In this document: piece by piece, positions 1 through 5,315 of the stretch
Layout of the letters: the number at the start of each line of letters is the position of its first letter
How positions within the stretch are numbered: the first letter of the stretch is position 1
Origin: Micrococcaceae bacterium
GTDB lineage: Bacteria > Actinomycetota > Actinomycetes > Actinomycetales > Micrococcaceae
Assembly (NCBI GenBank): GCA_003486025.1
Contig: DNHA01000123.1
Location: 1 to 5,315, forward strand
DNA: 5,315 nucleotides
Direction: 5' to 3'
Translations under genes and position numbers: made by a program
The notes under the pieces: model-generated
The model's input: the letters and a program-made list of their open reading frames with translations, nothing else
Database searches by the model: none
Told to the model about the DNA's origin: nothing

Positions 1-208
1 CGGCGATGGCTAACCAGAGACTGGATGCTGCGGTCGATGCTGCCCGAAGCAGCGCGACAAGGAGCAGAACCGCCGTAATCAAGTGTTGGCCCCAGCGCAG
101 AGCTCGCACCGAGAGTGCTCGTTGTTGTGCGGCTTTCGGTGAAAACTTCGATGTTCCGGACAGTGGCACGGTGGCTTCGCCGGGCATGTTCATGACTTGC
201 CTGCCCAT
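1..208 (-). CDS. N-terminal part of a membrane protein, possibly a sensor histidine kinase (runs off the left edge)
   Basis: An uninterrupted minus-strand frame starts at ATG 208-206 and reaches the window edge, giving 69 residues. An in-frame TAG lies two codons before the ATG, so the start cannot be further upstream. Residues 1-40 are polar and basic, with an RALSVRALRWGQH stretch. From about residue 43 the chain becomes hydrophobic (LITAVLLLVALLRA, then a small-residue segment ending SLWLAIA), which reads as the first transmembrane segment after a cytoplasmic tail. Actinobacterial two-component sensor kinases often begin with a basic RxLRxGxH-like tail leading straight into membrane helices, so that is my best guess, but no catalytic domain is in view. 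Later in-frame ATGs at 193-191 and 187-185 are alternatives; the first has a weak AGG six bases upstream. No strong Shine-Dalgarno sequence precedes 208. The gene is divergent from the phosphodiesterase gene. Confidence 0.55.
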   Translation of the reverse strand, partial: MGRQVMNMPGEATVPLSGTSKFSPKAAQQRALSVRALRWGQHLITAVLLLVALLRAASTAASSLWLAIA

Positions 209-396
209 GGTCTAAAACTCATGACTCTGACTCTATCGAAAGCATTTGCCCCAATGGCGTTGCGTGTGGACCTTTGATGACGTGGCGGGGGACTAAACAA
301 GACTTTAGCTCTGCTTCATCTTGTGTTTGAGATCGAGTTGTTTCCATCGGGAAAGGTGAATCGCGAAGCATTCTCAAGACAAAGGATATTGAAGAA
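209..396. promoter_or_regulatory. Divergent intergenic region between the left-edge membrane protein and the phosphodiesterase gene
   Basis: These 188 bases separate two divergent genes and must carry the start signals of both. On the minus strand a TAGAGT hexamer (235-230) resembles an actinobacterial -10 box. Transcription from it would begin about 15 bases before ATG 208, giving a near-leaderless message, but no good -35 lies at the right distance. On the plus strand I find no -10/-35 pair I would defend. The clear element is an AAAGGA Shine-Dalgarno sequence at 381-386, ten bases before the ATG at 397. I see no obvious operator palindrome. Confidence 0.35.
381..386 (+). promoter_or_regulatory. 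Ribosome binding site of the phosphodiesterase gene
   Basis: AAAGGA, partly complementary to the 16S rRNA 3' end, lies ten bases before ATG 397. A second purine patch (GAAG, 391-394) is closer but probably too near the start to be the main site. This supports 397 as the start codon. Confidence 0.6.
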
Positions 397-1599
397 ATGA
401 AATTCCGTTCCCTAGCAGTGGGCGCCTTGACCGCCTGTTTAGCCGCCACCGCAGTAAGCCCGGTACTGGCAGACACTCCGAAGCACAGCGGTGAGACGAT
501 CTTGATAGGTCATCGTGGTGCCGCAGGCGTCGCGCCGGAAAACACGATTTCGGCCATTGAAGCCGGAAGCCGCTCTGGAGCAGGGTTTGTGGAGATTGAC
601 ATCCAGCTCTCGGCAGACGGCGTGCCGTTCATTTTCCACGACGAGACTCCCGCACGCACCAGCAACGTGGCTGAGGTTTTCCCGGGCCGTGAGAATGACC
701 CGATTACCTCGTTCACCTGGGATGAGCTTCAGCGCCTGGATGTTGGTTCGTATTTCTCGGCGCAGTTCGTTGGCGAAAAGATCCCGCACTTTGACGATGT
801 GGCTGATGCACTGACCGGCGAAACGGGAGTGTTCATCGAGATCAAGTCGCCGGCGAAGTCCCCTGGGGTAGAACAGGTTGTGGCCGATTACCTTAAAACC
901 GATCCGCAGTGGAGCGCACTGGAAGCGGGAGGAAAAATCGAGGTTCTCAGCTTTGATGCAGCCTCGAACAAACGATTCGCCGCGCTCGCTCCAGAGGTAC
1001 CGCTGCAGCAACTGCTTGGATCCGTGCCAAGTGCTGCGGAACTGGAAGAAATTGCCAGCTACGCAGATTCCTTCGGTACTAACTACCGCACCCTTGACGC
1101 TGCCGGAGCAGAGCGAGTGAAAAATGCCGGGCTAGGCCTCGGGGTCTATACCGTCAATTCTGCGCAGGCCGCCCAGGCTTCATTGGACATGGGCGTGGAG
1201 CGATTGACCGGAGATTTCCCCGCACAGATCCACCGTCACCTGAACGGCCAGAAAGTCTTCCCTTCGAACAACGGTGTGCTGATCAAGGACTCGGTCAACG
1301 ATGTCCCGGGCAATGACGTTCAAGCCGAAACCGGTGAACATGTGGTGCTGGCTAACCAGTCGAAGCGCACGATTGACGTATCGGGATACCTGATTCGGGA
1401 TGCCGGCAACAACGTGCTGTCCATCGGTGAGGGGTATGTGCTGCAGCCAGGCCAAGAGCTGCGGGTCTACACCGGCCCGGGGACTAACTCTGCACAGGCG
1501 TACTACAACGCAGGCACTGCGAGCGTGCTGAACAACGGTGGAGATTCGGTGGCATTGTGGACGGCAAAAGATAAGCTGGCCGATACTTTCGCCAACTAG
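397..1599 (+). CDS. Secreted glycerophosphodiester phosphodiesterase with C-terminal lamin-tail-like domain
   Basis: The 400-residue protein is complete. It should hydrolyse glycerophosphodiesters to sn-glycerol 3-phosphate and an alcohol outside the cell, releasing phosphate and carbon from phospholipid or teichoic-acid-like debris; the exact substrate is not readable. Residues 1-25 form a Sec signal peptide: basic KFR, a hydrophobic core, and a VLA cleavage site before D26. The GDPD domain spans about 35-280. Visible family motifs are IGHRG (H39, R40), APENT (E48), the metal-binding pair E66/D68 in VEIDIQ, the catalytic FHD (H81), E148 and K150 in FIEIK, LSFD (184-187), YTVN (251-254) and the closing GDFP (272-275). 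Residues about 295-400 resemble a lamin-tail domain, an Ig-like fold: VVLANQS, DVSGYLIRDAGNN, LQPGQELRVYTGPGTN and LNNGGDSVALW. The start at 397 is backed by AAAGGA ten bases upstream and by the signal peptide. A strong hairpin follows the stop, so the gene is probably monocistronic. Confidence 0.93.
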   Translation: MKFRSLAVGALTACLAATAVSPVLADTPKHSGETILIGHRGAAGVAPENTISAIEAGSRSGAGFVEIDIQLSADGVPFIFHDETPARTSNVAEVFPGRENDPITSFTWDELQRLDVGSYFSAQFVGEKIPHFDDVADALTGETGVFIEIKSPAKSPGVEQVVADYLKTDPQWSALEAGGKIEVLSFDAASNKRFAALAPEVPLQQLLGSVPSAAELEEIASYADSFGTNYRTLDAAGAERVKNAGLGLGVYTVNSAQAAQASLDMGVERLTGDFPAQIHRHLNGQKVFPSNNGVLIKDSVNDVPGNDVQAETGEHVVLANQSKRTIDVSGYLIRDAGNNVLSIGEGYVLQPGQELRVYTGPGTNSAQAYYNAGTASVLNNGGDSVALWTAKDKLADTFAN

Positions 1600-1615
1600 T
1601 CCCAGGTGAGGGATC

Positions 1616-1657
1616 GTTCGCCGGGTCGCGGAGTAGCAACTTCGCGGCCCGGCGAAC
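1616..1657 (+). terminator. 19-bp hairpin after the phosphodiesterase gene, probable terminator
   Basis: The arms 1616-1634 and 1639-1657 pair over all 19 positions: 17 Watson-Crick pairs plus two G-U wobbles (1631/1642 and 1626/1647), closed by the four-base loop AGCA. The stem starts 16 bases after the TAG of the phosphodiesterase gene. No run of T follows the 3' arm (it continues TTCGTGAG), so this is not a textbook intrinsic terminator. GC-rich hairpins without a U-tract are commonly proposed as terminators or 3'-end stabilisers in actinobacteria. Because it is nearly symmetric it could act on both strands. Confidence 0.7.
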
Positions 1658-1820
1658 TTCGTGAGATGCTCATCGAGCCAGCTGTCCAATACGTCTTTTC
1701 CTTTCGGCTATGCGATGGCATCAGCCAGTGTTTGCGGCACTGCAAATACGGGGCCTAAAAGCAGGTTCAAGCCCAACCAGATTGACAGAAGTGATTCAGC
1801 TTTCATCGAAGCTGATTGAG
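1658..1820. other. Non-coding spacer upstream of the ileS promoter
   Basis: This stretch lies between the terminator hairpin and the ileS promoter and holds no convincing gene. Its one plus-strand frame opening with ATG (1666-1758, 30 codons) has no ribosome-binding site and no recognisable product. Two small inverted repeats occur: TTTGC/GCAAA at 1731-1735 and 1742-1746, and a 7-bp hairpin at 1796-1815 listed separately. It is lower in GC than the flanking genes, as expected for a promoter-bearing spacer. Confidence 0.4.
1796..1815 (+). other. Small hairpin just upstream of the ileS promoter
   Basis: TCAGCTT (1796-1802) pairs perfectly with AAGCTGA (1809-1815) around a six-base loop that a T-G wobble could shorten to four. 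The sequence continues TTGAGTTTT, a broken T-rich tail, so the element could be a weak intrinsic terminator that blocks read-through into ileS. It ends five bases before the proposed -35, so a DNA-binding operator is an equally possible reading. Nothing decides between these or rules out chance. Confidence 0.3.
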
Positions 1821-1849
1821 TTTTCAGCGTCGTCAATAGGCGCTAGACT
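1821..1849 (+). promoter_or_regulatory. Probable ileS promoter
   Basis: TTTTCA (1821-1826; four of six matches to TTGACA) and TAGACT (1844-1849; four of six matches to TATAAT, of the TAGxxT type common in actinobacteria) are separated by exactly 17 bases. Transcription would begin near 1856-1857, only a few bases before the first T-box helix. That fits leaders of this riboswitch class, whose Stem I lies close to the 5' end. TTGAGT at 1816 is a better -35 match but sits 22 bases from the -10, which is too far. Confidence 0.5.
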
Positions 1850-1869
1850 GGTAGGTACGCGACATTGAT

Positions 1870-1883
1870 CCGGATATCACCGG
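1870..1883 (+). promoter_or_regulatory. Ultrashort Stem I with isoleucine specifier AUC
   Basis: CCGG (1870-1873) pairs with CCGG (1880-1883) around the six-base loop ATATCA, which holds the triplet ATC at 1876-1878. AUC is the isoleucine codon read by the tRNA-Ile GAU anticodon. Having the specifier in the terminal loop of a very short stem, not in an internal loop of a long Stem I, is the hallmark of actinobacterial ileS T-boxes. The sequence then runs GGAGTCCTTGGAAGAA, purine-rich like other members as I recall them. The exact pairing there is not clear to me. Confidence 0.8.
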
Positions 1884-2012
1884 GGAGTCCTTGGAAGAAG
1901 AATCAGGGTGCAGCTTTGCACTTGATCCAGTAGAACCAAGCGGGACCAGCCCGTCATAGCTGATGAGAAGCGGTTTTTCACTATTATGCGGGAGCATCAC
2001 GGTGGGGAATAA

Positions 2013-2046
2013 GCGGGGTGGTACCGCGGCCAAGTGTCGTCCTCGT
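2013..2046 (+). promoter_or_regulatory. Antisequestrator with T-box bulge (ON state)
   Basis: Helix A1 pairs CGGGG (2014-2018) with CCTCG (2041-2045), one pair being G-U, and a G-U at 2013/2046 can extend it. The seven-base bulge TGGTACC (2019-2025) follows. Helix A2 pairs GCGGC (2026-2030) with GTCGT (2036-2040), two of five pairs being G-U, around loop CAAGT. UGGU at 2019-2022 is exactly complementary to an ACCA tRNA 3' end, so U2022 would face discriminator base A73, as expected for tRNA-Ile. Several wobble pairs make the helix weak alone, consistent with stabilisation by uncharged tRNA. Confidence 0.8.
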
Positions 2047-2082
2047 AGGCAAGATTTTTTGACCCTACGCTTGAAGGATGGC
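2036..2082 (+). promoter_or_regulatory. Sequestrator hairpin covering the ileS Shine-Dalgarno sequence (OFF state)
   Basis: GTCGTCCT (2036-2043) pairs with AGGATGGC (2075-2082): eight pairs, two of them G-U, including TCCT against the Shine-Dalgarno core AGGA. An upper stem CGTAGG (2044-2049) with CCTACG (2064-2069) is perfect, and a five-base bulge (2070-2074) joins the two helices. The loop 2050-2063 carries six T. Bases 2036-2046 are shared with the antisequestrator, so the two structures cannot coexist. This is the readable switch of the riboswitch. Confidence 0.78.
2073..2078 (+). promoter_or_regulatory. ileS ribosome binding site
   Basis: GAAGGA lies 11 bases before ATG 2090, a somewhat long spacing. 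An earlier in-frame ATG (2078-2080) would add four residues (MAIS) but overlaps this Shine-Dalgarno sequence, so the ribosome could not use GAAGG for it. The site therefore favours 2090 as the start. Confidence 0.65.
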
Positions 2083-2089
2083 CATTTCG

Positions 2090-5000
2090 ATGAGCTTCTA
2101 CCCAAAGGTCACTACCGACCCGACCGGTTCAACCCCGGCCTCACCGCGTTTCCCAGAAATTGAGAAGCGAGTCCTCGAATACTGGAAGAATGACGGCACC
2201 TTCCAGGCCTCCATTGACCAGCGTGAGGGTGAAGAGTTCGTCTTCTACGATGGCCCTCCTTTCGCTAACGGCCTGCCGCACTACGGCCACCTGCTCACCG
2301 GTTACGTCAAGGACCTGGTGGCCCGCTACCAGACTCAGCGTGGCAAGCGTGTAGAACGCCGCTTCGGTTGGGATACCCACGGTTTGCCAGCCGAGCTGGA
2401 AGCCATGAAGCAGCTGGGCATGACCGACAAGCAGCAGATCGAGTCGATGGGTATCGACAAGTTCAACGATGCCTGCCGCACCTCGGTGATGAAATACGCC
2501 GACGAGTGGAAGCAATACGTCAACCGCCAGGCACGTTGGGTTGACTTCGAAAATGACTACAAGACCCTGAACGTCGAGTTCATGGAATCGGTCATCTGGG
2601 CTTTCAAACAGCTGTCGGACAAGGGCCTGACCTACCAGGGCTTCCGTGTCCTGCCTTACTGCTGGAAAGACGAAACCCCACTGTCCAACCACGAGTTGCG
2701 CATGGACGACGATGTTTACAAGAACCGCCAGGATCAGACGGTCACCGTCGGCTTCACGATTCTTGCCGGAGAAACTGAAGTTTCCAAGGCACTTGCCGGC
2801 GTTCAGGCATTGGCCTGGACGACCACCCCTTGGACCCTGCCAACCAACGCGGCCCTGGCCGTGCATCCAACGATCGAATACGTGGTTGTGCCTGCAGGCG
2901 AGGCCGGCGTGAAGGCTTCGGCTGCCGCCGGACCATTCTTGCTGGCCAAGGATCTGCTTGGCTCCTACGCGAAGGATCTTGGCTACAAGGACGCCAAGGA
3001 AGCCGCCTTGGCGATCACCGCGACTTTCCCCGGCTCCGAACTAGCTGGGGTTCGCTACGAACCGCTGTGGGACACCTTCACCGATACCGAAAAATACGGT
3101 ACCGAAAACGCTTGGCAGATTGTTACCGCTGACTACGTCACCGTGGGTGACGGTACCGGTATCGTGCACCAGGCCCCGGCCTACGGCGAAGATGACCAGC
3201 AGGTCTGCGAAGCCCACGGCATCCCGGTAGTGCTCTCGATAGACGAGGGCGCAAAGTTCCTTCCACTGTTTGCTGGCGGGCCACTGAACGACATCGCCGG
3301 CGTGCAGGTTTTCGACGCTAACAAGACCATCACGAACGTGCTGAAAGAAGACGCCCGCTTGGTCAAGCAGGCTTCCTACGAGCACTCCTACCCACACTGC
3401 TGGCGCTGCCGTACGCCACTGATCTACCGCGCCATCTCCTCGTGGTACGTGGAAGTCACCAAGATCAAAGACCGGATGGTCGAGCTCAACGAGCAGATTA
3501 ACTGGATCCCAGGCAACGTGAAGCACGGACAGTTCGGCAAGTGGCTGGAAAACGCCCGCGACTGGTCCATCTCACGCAACCGCTACTGGGGTTCGCCAAT
3601 CCCGGTATGGGAATGCTCGGGTGCTGAGTGCACCCACCGCGAGGTCTTCGGCTCGCTGGAAGAGATCAAGAACTTCTTCGGCCGCCTTCCGCTGAACCAT
3701 GAAGGACAGCCAGATCTGCACCGCCCATTCATCGATGAGCTGACCAAGGCCCACGAGGGCTGCGCCGAGTCCGGCACTCTCTCACGCGTTGAAGACGTGC
3801 TTGATGTCTGGTTCGACTCCGGTTCCATGCCTTACGCACAGGTCCACTACCCGTTCGAAAACGGTCAGTGGTTCGACTCCGGTCACCACCCGGCAGATTT
3901 CATCGTGGAGTACATCGGCCAGACTCGTGGCTGGTTCTACACCATGCACGTGCTGTCCACCGCGCTGTTTGACCGCCCGGCCTACACCAACGTCATCTCC
4001 CACGGCATTGTGCTCGGATCCGACGGGCAGAAGATGTCCAAGTCCCTGCAGAATTACCCGAACGTCAACGAAGTTCTGGACCGCGACGGTTCCGACGCGA
4101 TGCGCTGGTTCCTGATGGCCTCGCCAATTCTGCGTGGCGGCAACCTAGTAGTGACCGAGCAGGGTATCCGCGATGGCGTGCGCCAGGTGCTGCTGCCACT
4201 GTGGAATGTCTGGCACTTCTTCAACCTGTACACCAACTCCGCGAATAACGGAGCCGGCTACGAAGCCAAGCGTTCAACCAGCTCTACTGACCCGCTGGAT
4301 CAGTACATGCTGGCGGCCACCGGAGAACTTGTCCGCGAAGTCACCGAAGCACTGGACACCTACGAAGTCTCCGATGCTACCGAAGCGGTTCGCCACTACA
4401 TGGACACGCTCACCAACTGGTACGTGCGCCGTTCGCGCCAGCGTTTCTTCGACGAGGATACTCAGGCCTTTGACACGCTGTACACCGCGCTGGAGACCTT
4501 GGTGAAGGTTTCGGCATCGCTGTTGCCGCTGGCCAGCGAAGAAATCTTCCGTGGGCTGACCGGGGAACGCTCGGTGCACCTGACCGACTGGCCAGATGCC
4601 AATGATTTCCCAGCCGATACGGTGTTGCTGGAAACCATGGACACCACCCGGAAGATCTGCTCGGTAGGCTCCTCGCTGCGCAAGGCCAAAAACCTGCGCG
4701 TGCGCTTGCCACTGGCAGAGCTGAAGGTGGTACTCACCGACGCGGCGCGTCTAGAAGGCACCTACGCTTCGATCATCAAGGAGGAACTGAACCTGAAGTC
4801 AGTCACCCTGATCGATGCTGCCGGAGTGGACACCGCAAGCTATGGCATCAGCCAGCAGCTGGTGGTCAATGCTCGTGCGGCCGGTCCGCGCTTGGGCAAG
4901 AGCGTCCAGCAGGCTATCAAGGGCGCTAAGTCCGGTGATTGGTCGGTGACCGCTGGCGTGGTCACCGCCGGTGGCCTCGAGCTGGCCGAGGGTGAATACA

Positions 5001-5315
5001 CCTTGGACACCGTAGTTGACGAGGCGGCCGAAATTGCGGCAGCCGTTATCGACGGAGGGTTCTTGGTATTGGATACCGAGGTCACCGCGGAGCTTGCTGC
5101 CGAAGGTACCGCTCGCGATATGGTGCGCGCCATCCAGTCGGCCCGCAAGGAAGCAGACCTGCAGGTTTCGGATCGTATCCGTACGGTCATCACCGCTACC
5201 GCGCAGACCGTTGAAGCGTTGGAAAGCAACCGCGAACTGATCAGCAGTGAAACCTTGACCGCCGTCTTGGAACTGGTCATTGACCAGTCACAGGTTGAAA
5301 CTAAAATTGAAGTGG
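2090..5315 (+). CDS. ileS: Isoleucyl-tRNA synthetase, eukaryote-like (type 2) class; 3' end beyond the window
   Basis: This cytoplasmic class I synthetase charges tRNA-Ile with isoleucine using ATP and edits misactivated valine. The frame is open from ATG 2090 to the right edge (1075 codons); relatives are about 1040-1100 residues, so little is missing. The Rossmann fold carries the HIGH signature as HYGH (64-67), then WDTHGLP (94-100). The CP1 editing domain (about 200-430) has the threonine-rich [10 protein letters not shown] (244-253) and GTGIVHQAP...GEDD, where H360 and D369 match the known editing His and Asp. Cysteine pairs C437/C440 and C509/C514 look like a zinc site. DVWFDSGS (572-579) and [10 protein letters not shown] (608-617) precede KMSKS (648-652). 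The anticodon-binding domain includes [10 protein letters not shown] (776-785), followed by a C-terminal domain. GLPHYGH and [10 protein letters not shown] resemble eukaryotic enzymes and bacterial IleS2, not E. coli IleS. Expression is controlled by the T-box directly upstream. No frameshift is seen. Confidence 0.97.
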   Translation, partial: MSFYPKVTTDPTGSTPASPRFPEIEKRVLEYWKNDGTFQASIDQREGEEFVFYDGPPFANGLPHYGHLLTGYVKDLVARYQTQRGKRVERRFGWDTHGLPAELEAMKQLGMTDKQQIESMGIDKFNDACRTSVMKYADEWKQYVNRQARWVDFENDYKTLNVEFMESVIWAFKQLSDKGLTYQGFRVLPYCWKDETPLSNHELRMDDDVYKNRQDQTVTVGFTILAGETEVSKALAGVQALAWTTTPWTLPTNAALAVHPTIEYVVVPAGEAGVKASAAAGPFLLAKDLLGSYAKDLGYKDAKEAALAITATFPGSELAGVRYEPLWDTFTDTEKYGTENAWQIVTADYVTVGDGTGIVHQAPAYGEDDQQVCEAHGIPVVLSIDEGAKFLPLFAGGPLNDIAGVQVFDANKTITNVLKEDARLVKQASYEHSYPHCWRCRTPLIYRAISSWYVEVTKIKDRMVELNEQINWIPGNVKHGQFGKWLENARDWSISRNRYWGSPIPVWECSGAECTHREVFGSLEEIKNFFGRLPLNHEGQPDLHRPFIDELTKAHEGCAESGTLSRVEDVLDVWFDSGSMPYAQVHYPFENGQWFDSGHHPADFIVEYIGQTRGWFYTMHVLSTALFDRPAYTNVISHGIVLGSDGQKMSKSLQNYPNVNEVLDRDGSDAMRWFLMASPILRGGNLVVTEQGIRDGVRQVLLPLWNVWHFFNLYTNSANNGAGYEAKRSTSSTDPLDQYMLAATGELVREVTEALDTYEVSDATEAVRHYMDTLTNWYVRRSRQRFFDEDTQAFDTLYTALETLVKVSASLLPLASEEIFRGLTGERSVHLTDWPDANDFPADTVLLETMDTTRKICSVGSSLRKAKNLRVRLPLAELKVVLTDAARLEGTYASIIKEELNLKSVTLIDAAGVDTASYGISQQLVVNARAAGPRLGKSVQQAIKGAKSGDWSVTAGVVTAGGLELAEGEYTLDTVVDEAAEIAAAVIDGGFLVLDTEVTAELAAEGTARDMVRAIQSARKEADLQVSDRIRTVITATAQTVEALESNRELISSETLTAVLELVIDQSQVETKIEV

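Larger units (their letters stand above)
1857..2089 (+). promoter_or_regulatory. Translational T-box riboswitch controlling ileS
   Basis: A T-box leader senses the charging state of a specific tRNA: codon-anticodon pairing selects the tRNA, and the free 3' ACCA end of uncharged tRNA pairs with the T-box bulge. In order, the sequence shows an ultrashort Stem I with an AUC isoleucine specifier (1870-1883); a hairpin with stem GTGCA/TGCAC (1908-1921, outer pairs 1902-1905 with 1923-1926); a CGGG/CCCG hairpin (1941-1953); an ATGC/GCAT hairpin with a GNRA loop (1986-1997); the consensus T-box TGGTACCGCG (2019-2028); and alternative antisequestrator and sequestrator helices. The sequestrator pairs directly with the ileS Shine-Dalgarno sequence and no U-tract terminator follows it, so control is at translation, as known for actinobacterial ileS T-boxes. 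The 5' end is inferred from the proposed promoter. The specifier matches the downstream gene, which makes the assignment secure. Confidence 0.93.

Noticed and set aside
6..215. Plus-strand frame of 69 codons at the left edge
   Set aside because: Its composition (many Arg, Ser and Cys, no domain-like pattern) looks like an antisense shadow. The opposite strand carries a frame with a sensible membrane-protein start.
427..438. LTAC lipobox-like sequence in the phosphodiesterase signal peptide (residues 11-14)
   Set aside because: The cysteine is very early and is followed by a further hydrophobic stretch, not a polar mature start. The VLA cleavage site before D26 fits signal peptidase I better.
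439..1011. Minus-strand frame of 190 codons inside the phosphodiesterase gene
   Set aside because: It lies entirely antisense to a gene with clear GDPD motifs. The product is Arg/Cys-rich and unrecognisable.
1180..1689. Minus-strand frame of 169 codons over the phosphodiesterase 3' end and terminator
   Set aside because: It reads through the terminator hairpin and the coding LTD region in antisense and has no recognisable domain.
1666..1758. 30-codon frame in the spacer after the terminator
   Set aside because: It has no ribosome-binding site and no recognisable composition, and it lies in a spacer where such frames arise by chance.
2050..2063. Run of six T after the antisequestrator, suggesting transcriptional attenuation
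   Set aside because: The run sits eight bases beyond the antisequestrator helix and inside the sequestrator loop, not directly after a stem. It cannot serve as an intrinsic terminator tail, and the anti-Shine-Dalgarno pairing explains the regulation.
1963..2163. Plus-strand frame of 66 codons crossing the T-box and ileS start
   Set aside because: It runs through the riboswitch helices and into ileS in another frame. The sequence is explained by RNA structure.
2141..2866. Minus-strand frame of 241 codons inside ileS
   Set aside because: It is antisense to strongly conserved synthetase sequence, and long antisense frames are expected in GC-rich genes.
3809..3883. Exact 15-base direct repeat (3809-3823 and 3869-3883), each coding WFDSG
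   Set aside because: The first copy is the conserved synthetase DVWFDSGS motif. The second encodes a similar local peptide in a normal-length region, so chance or shared codon use explains it.

Overview
The window looks like chromosomal DNA from a high-GC Gram-positive bacterium (Actinomycetota), most likely of the Micrococcaceae (Arthrobacter/Glutamicibacter relatives). Three things point there: moderately high GC with GC-rich third codon positions, an ileS leader of the actinobacterial translation-controlling T-box type, and an isoleucyl-tRNA synthetase of the eukaryote-like class common in this phylum. The genus is inference.

Layout. Positions 1-208 hold, on the minus strand, the first 69 codons of a gene that runs off the left edge. 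It has a basic cytoplasmic N-terminus followed by a hydrophobic segment, so it is a membrane protein, perhaps a sensor kinase. A divergent intergenic region (209-396) separates it from a complete plus-strand gene (397-1599). That gene encodes a secreted glycerophosphodiester phosphodiesterase with a signal peptide, a GDPD catalytic domain and a C-terminal lamin-tail-like (LTD) domain. A 19-bp hairpin (1616-1657) follows its stop and probably terminates transcription.

Region 1658-2089 has no convincing gene. It contains a small hairpin, a plausible promoter (-35 at 1821, -10 at 1844) and a complete translational T-box riboswitch (about 1857-2089). The riboswitch parts can be read directly: an AUC isoleucine specifier in the terminal loop of a very short Stem I, a consensus T-box bulge UGGUACC, and two mutually exclusive helices. 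One (antisequestrator) frees the Shine-Dalgarno sequence; the other (sequestrator) buries it. The T-box controls ileS, which begins at 2090 and is still open at the right edge (1075 codons seen, probably lacking only the last few tens).

Functionally, uncharged tRNA-Ile should bind the leader and expose the ileS ribosome-binding site, so that synthetase is made when isoleucylation falls behind. The phosphodiesterase and the left-edge membrane protein have no evident link to this circuit. I see no mobile element, CRISPR array, tRNA or rRNA. The T-box/ileS unit is a well-formed case of a known system rather than an undescribed one.
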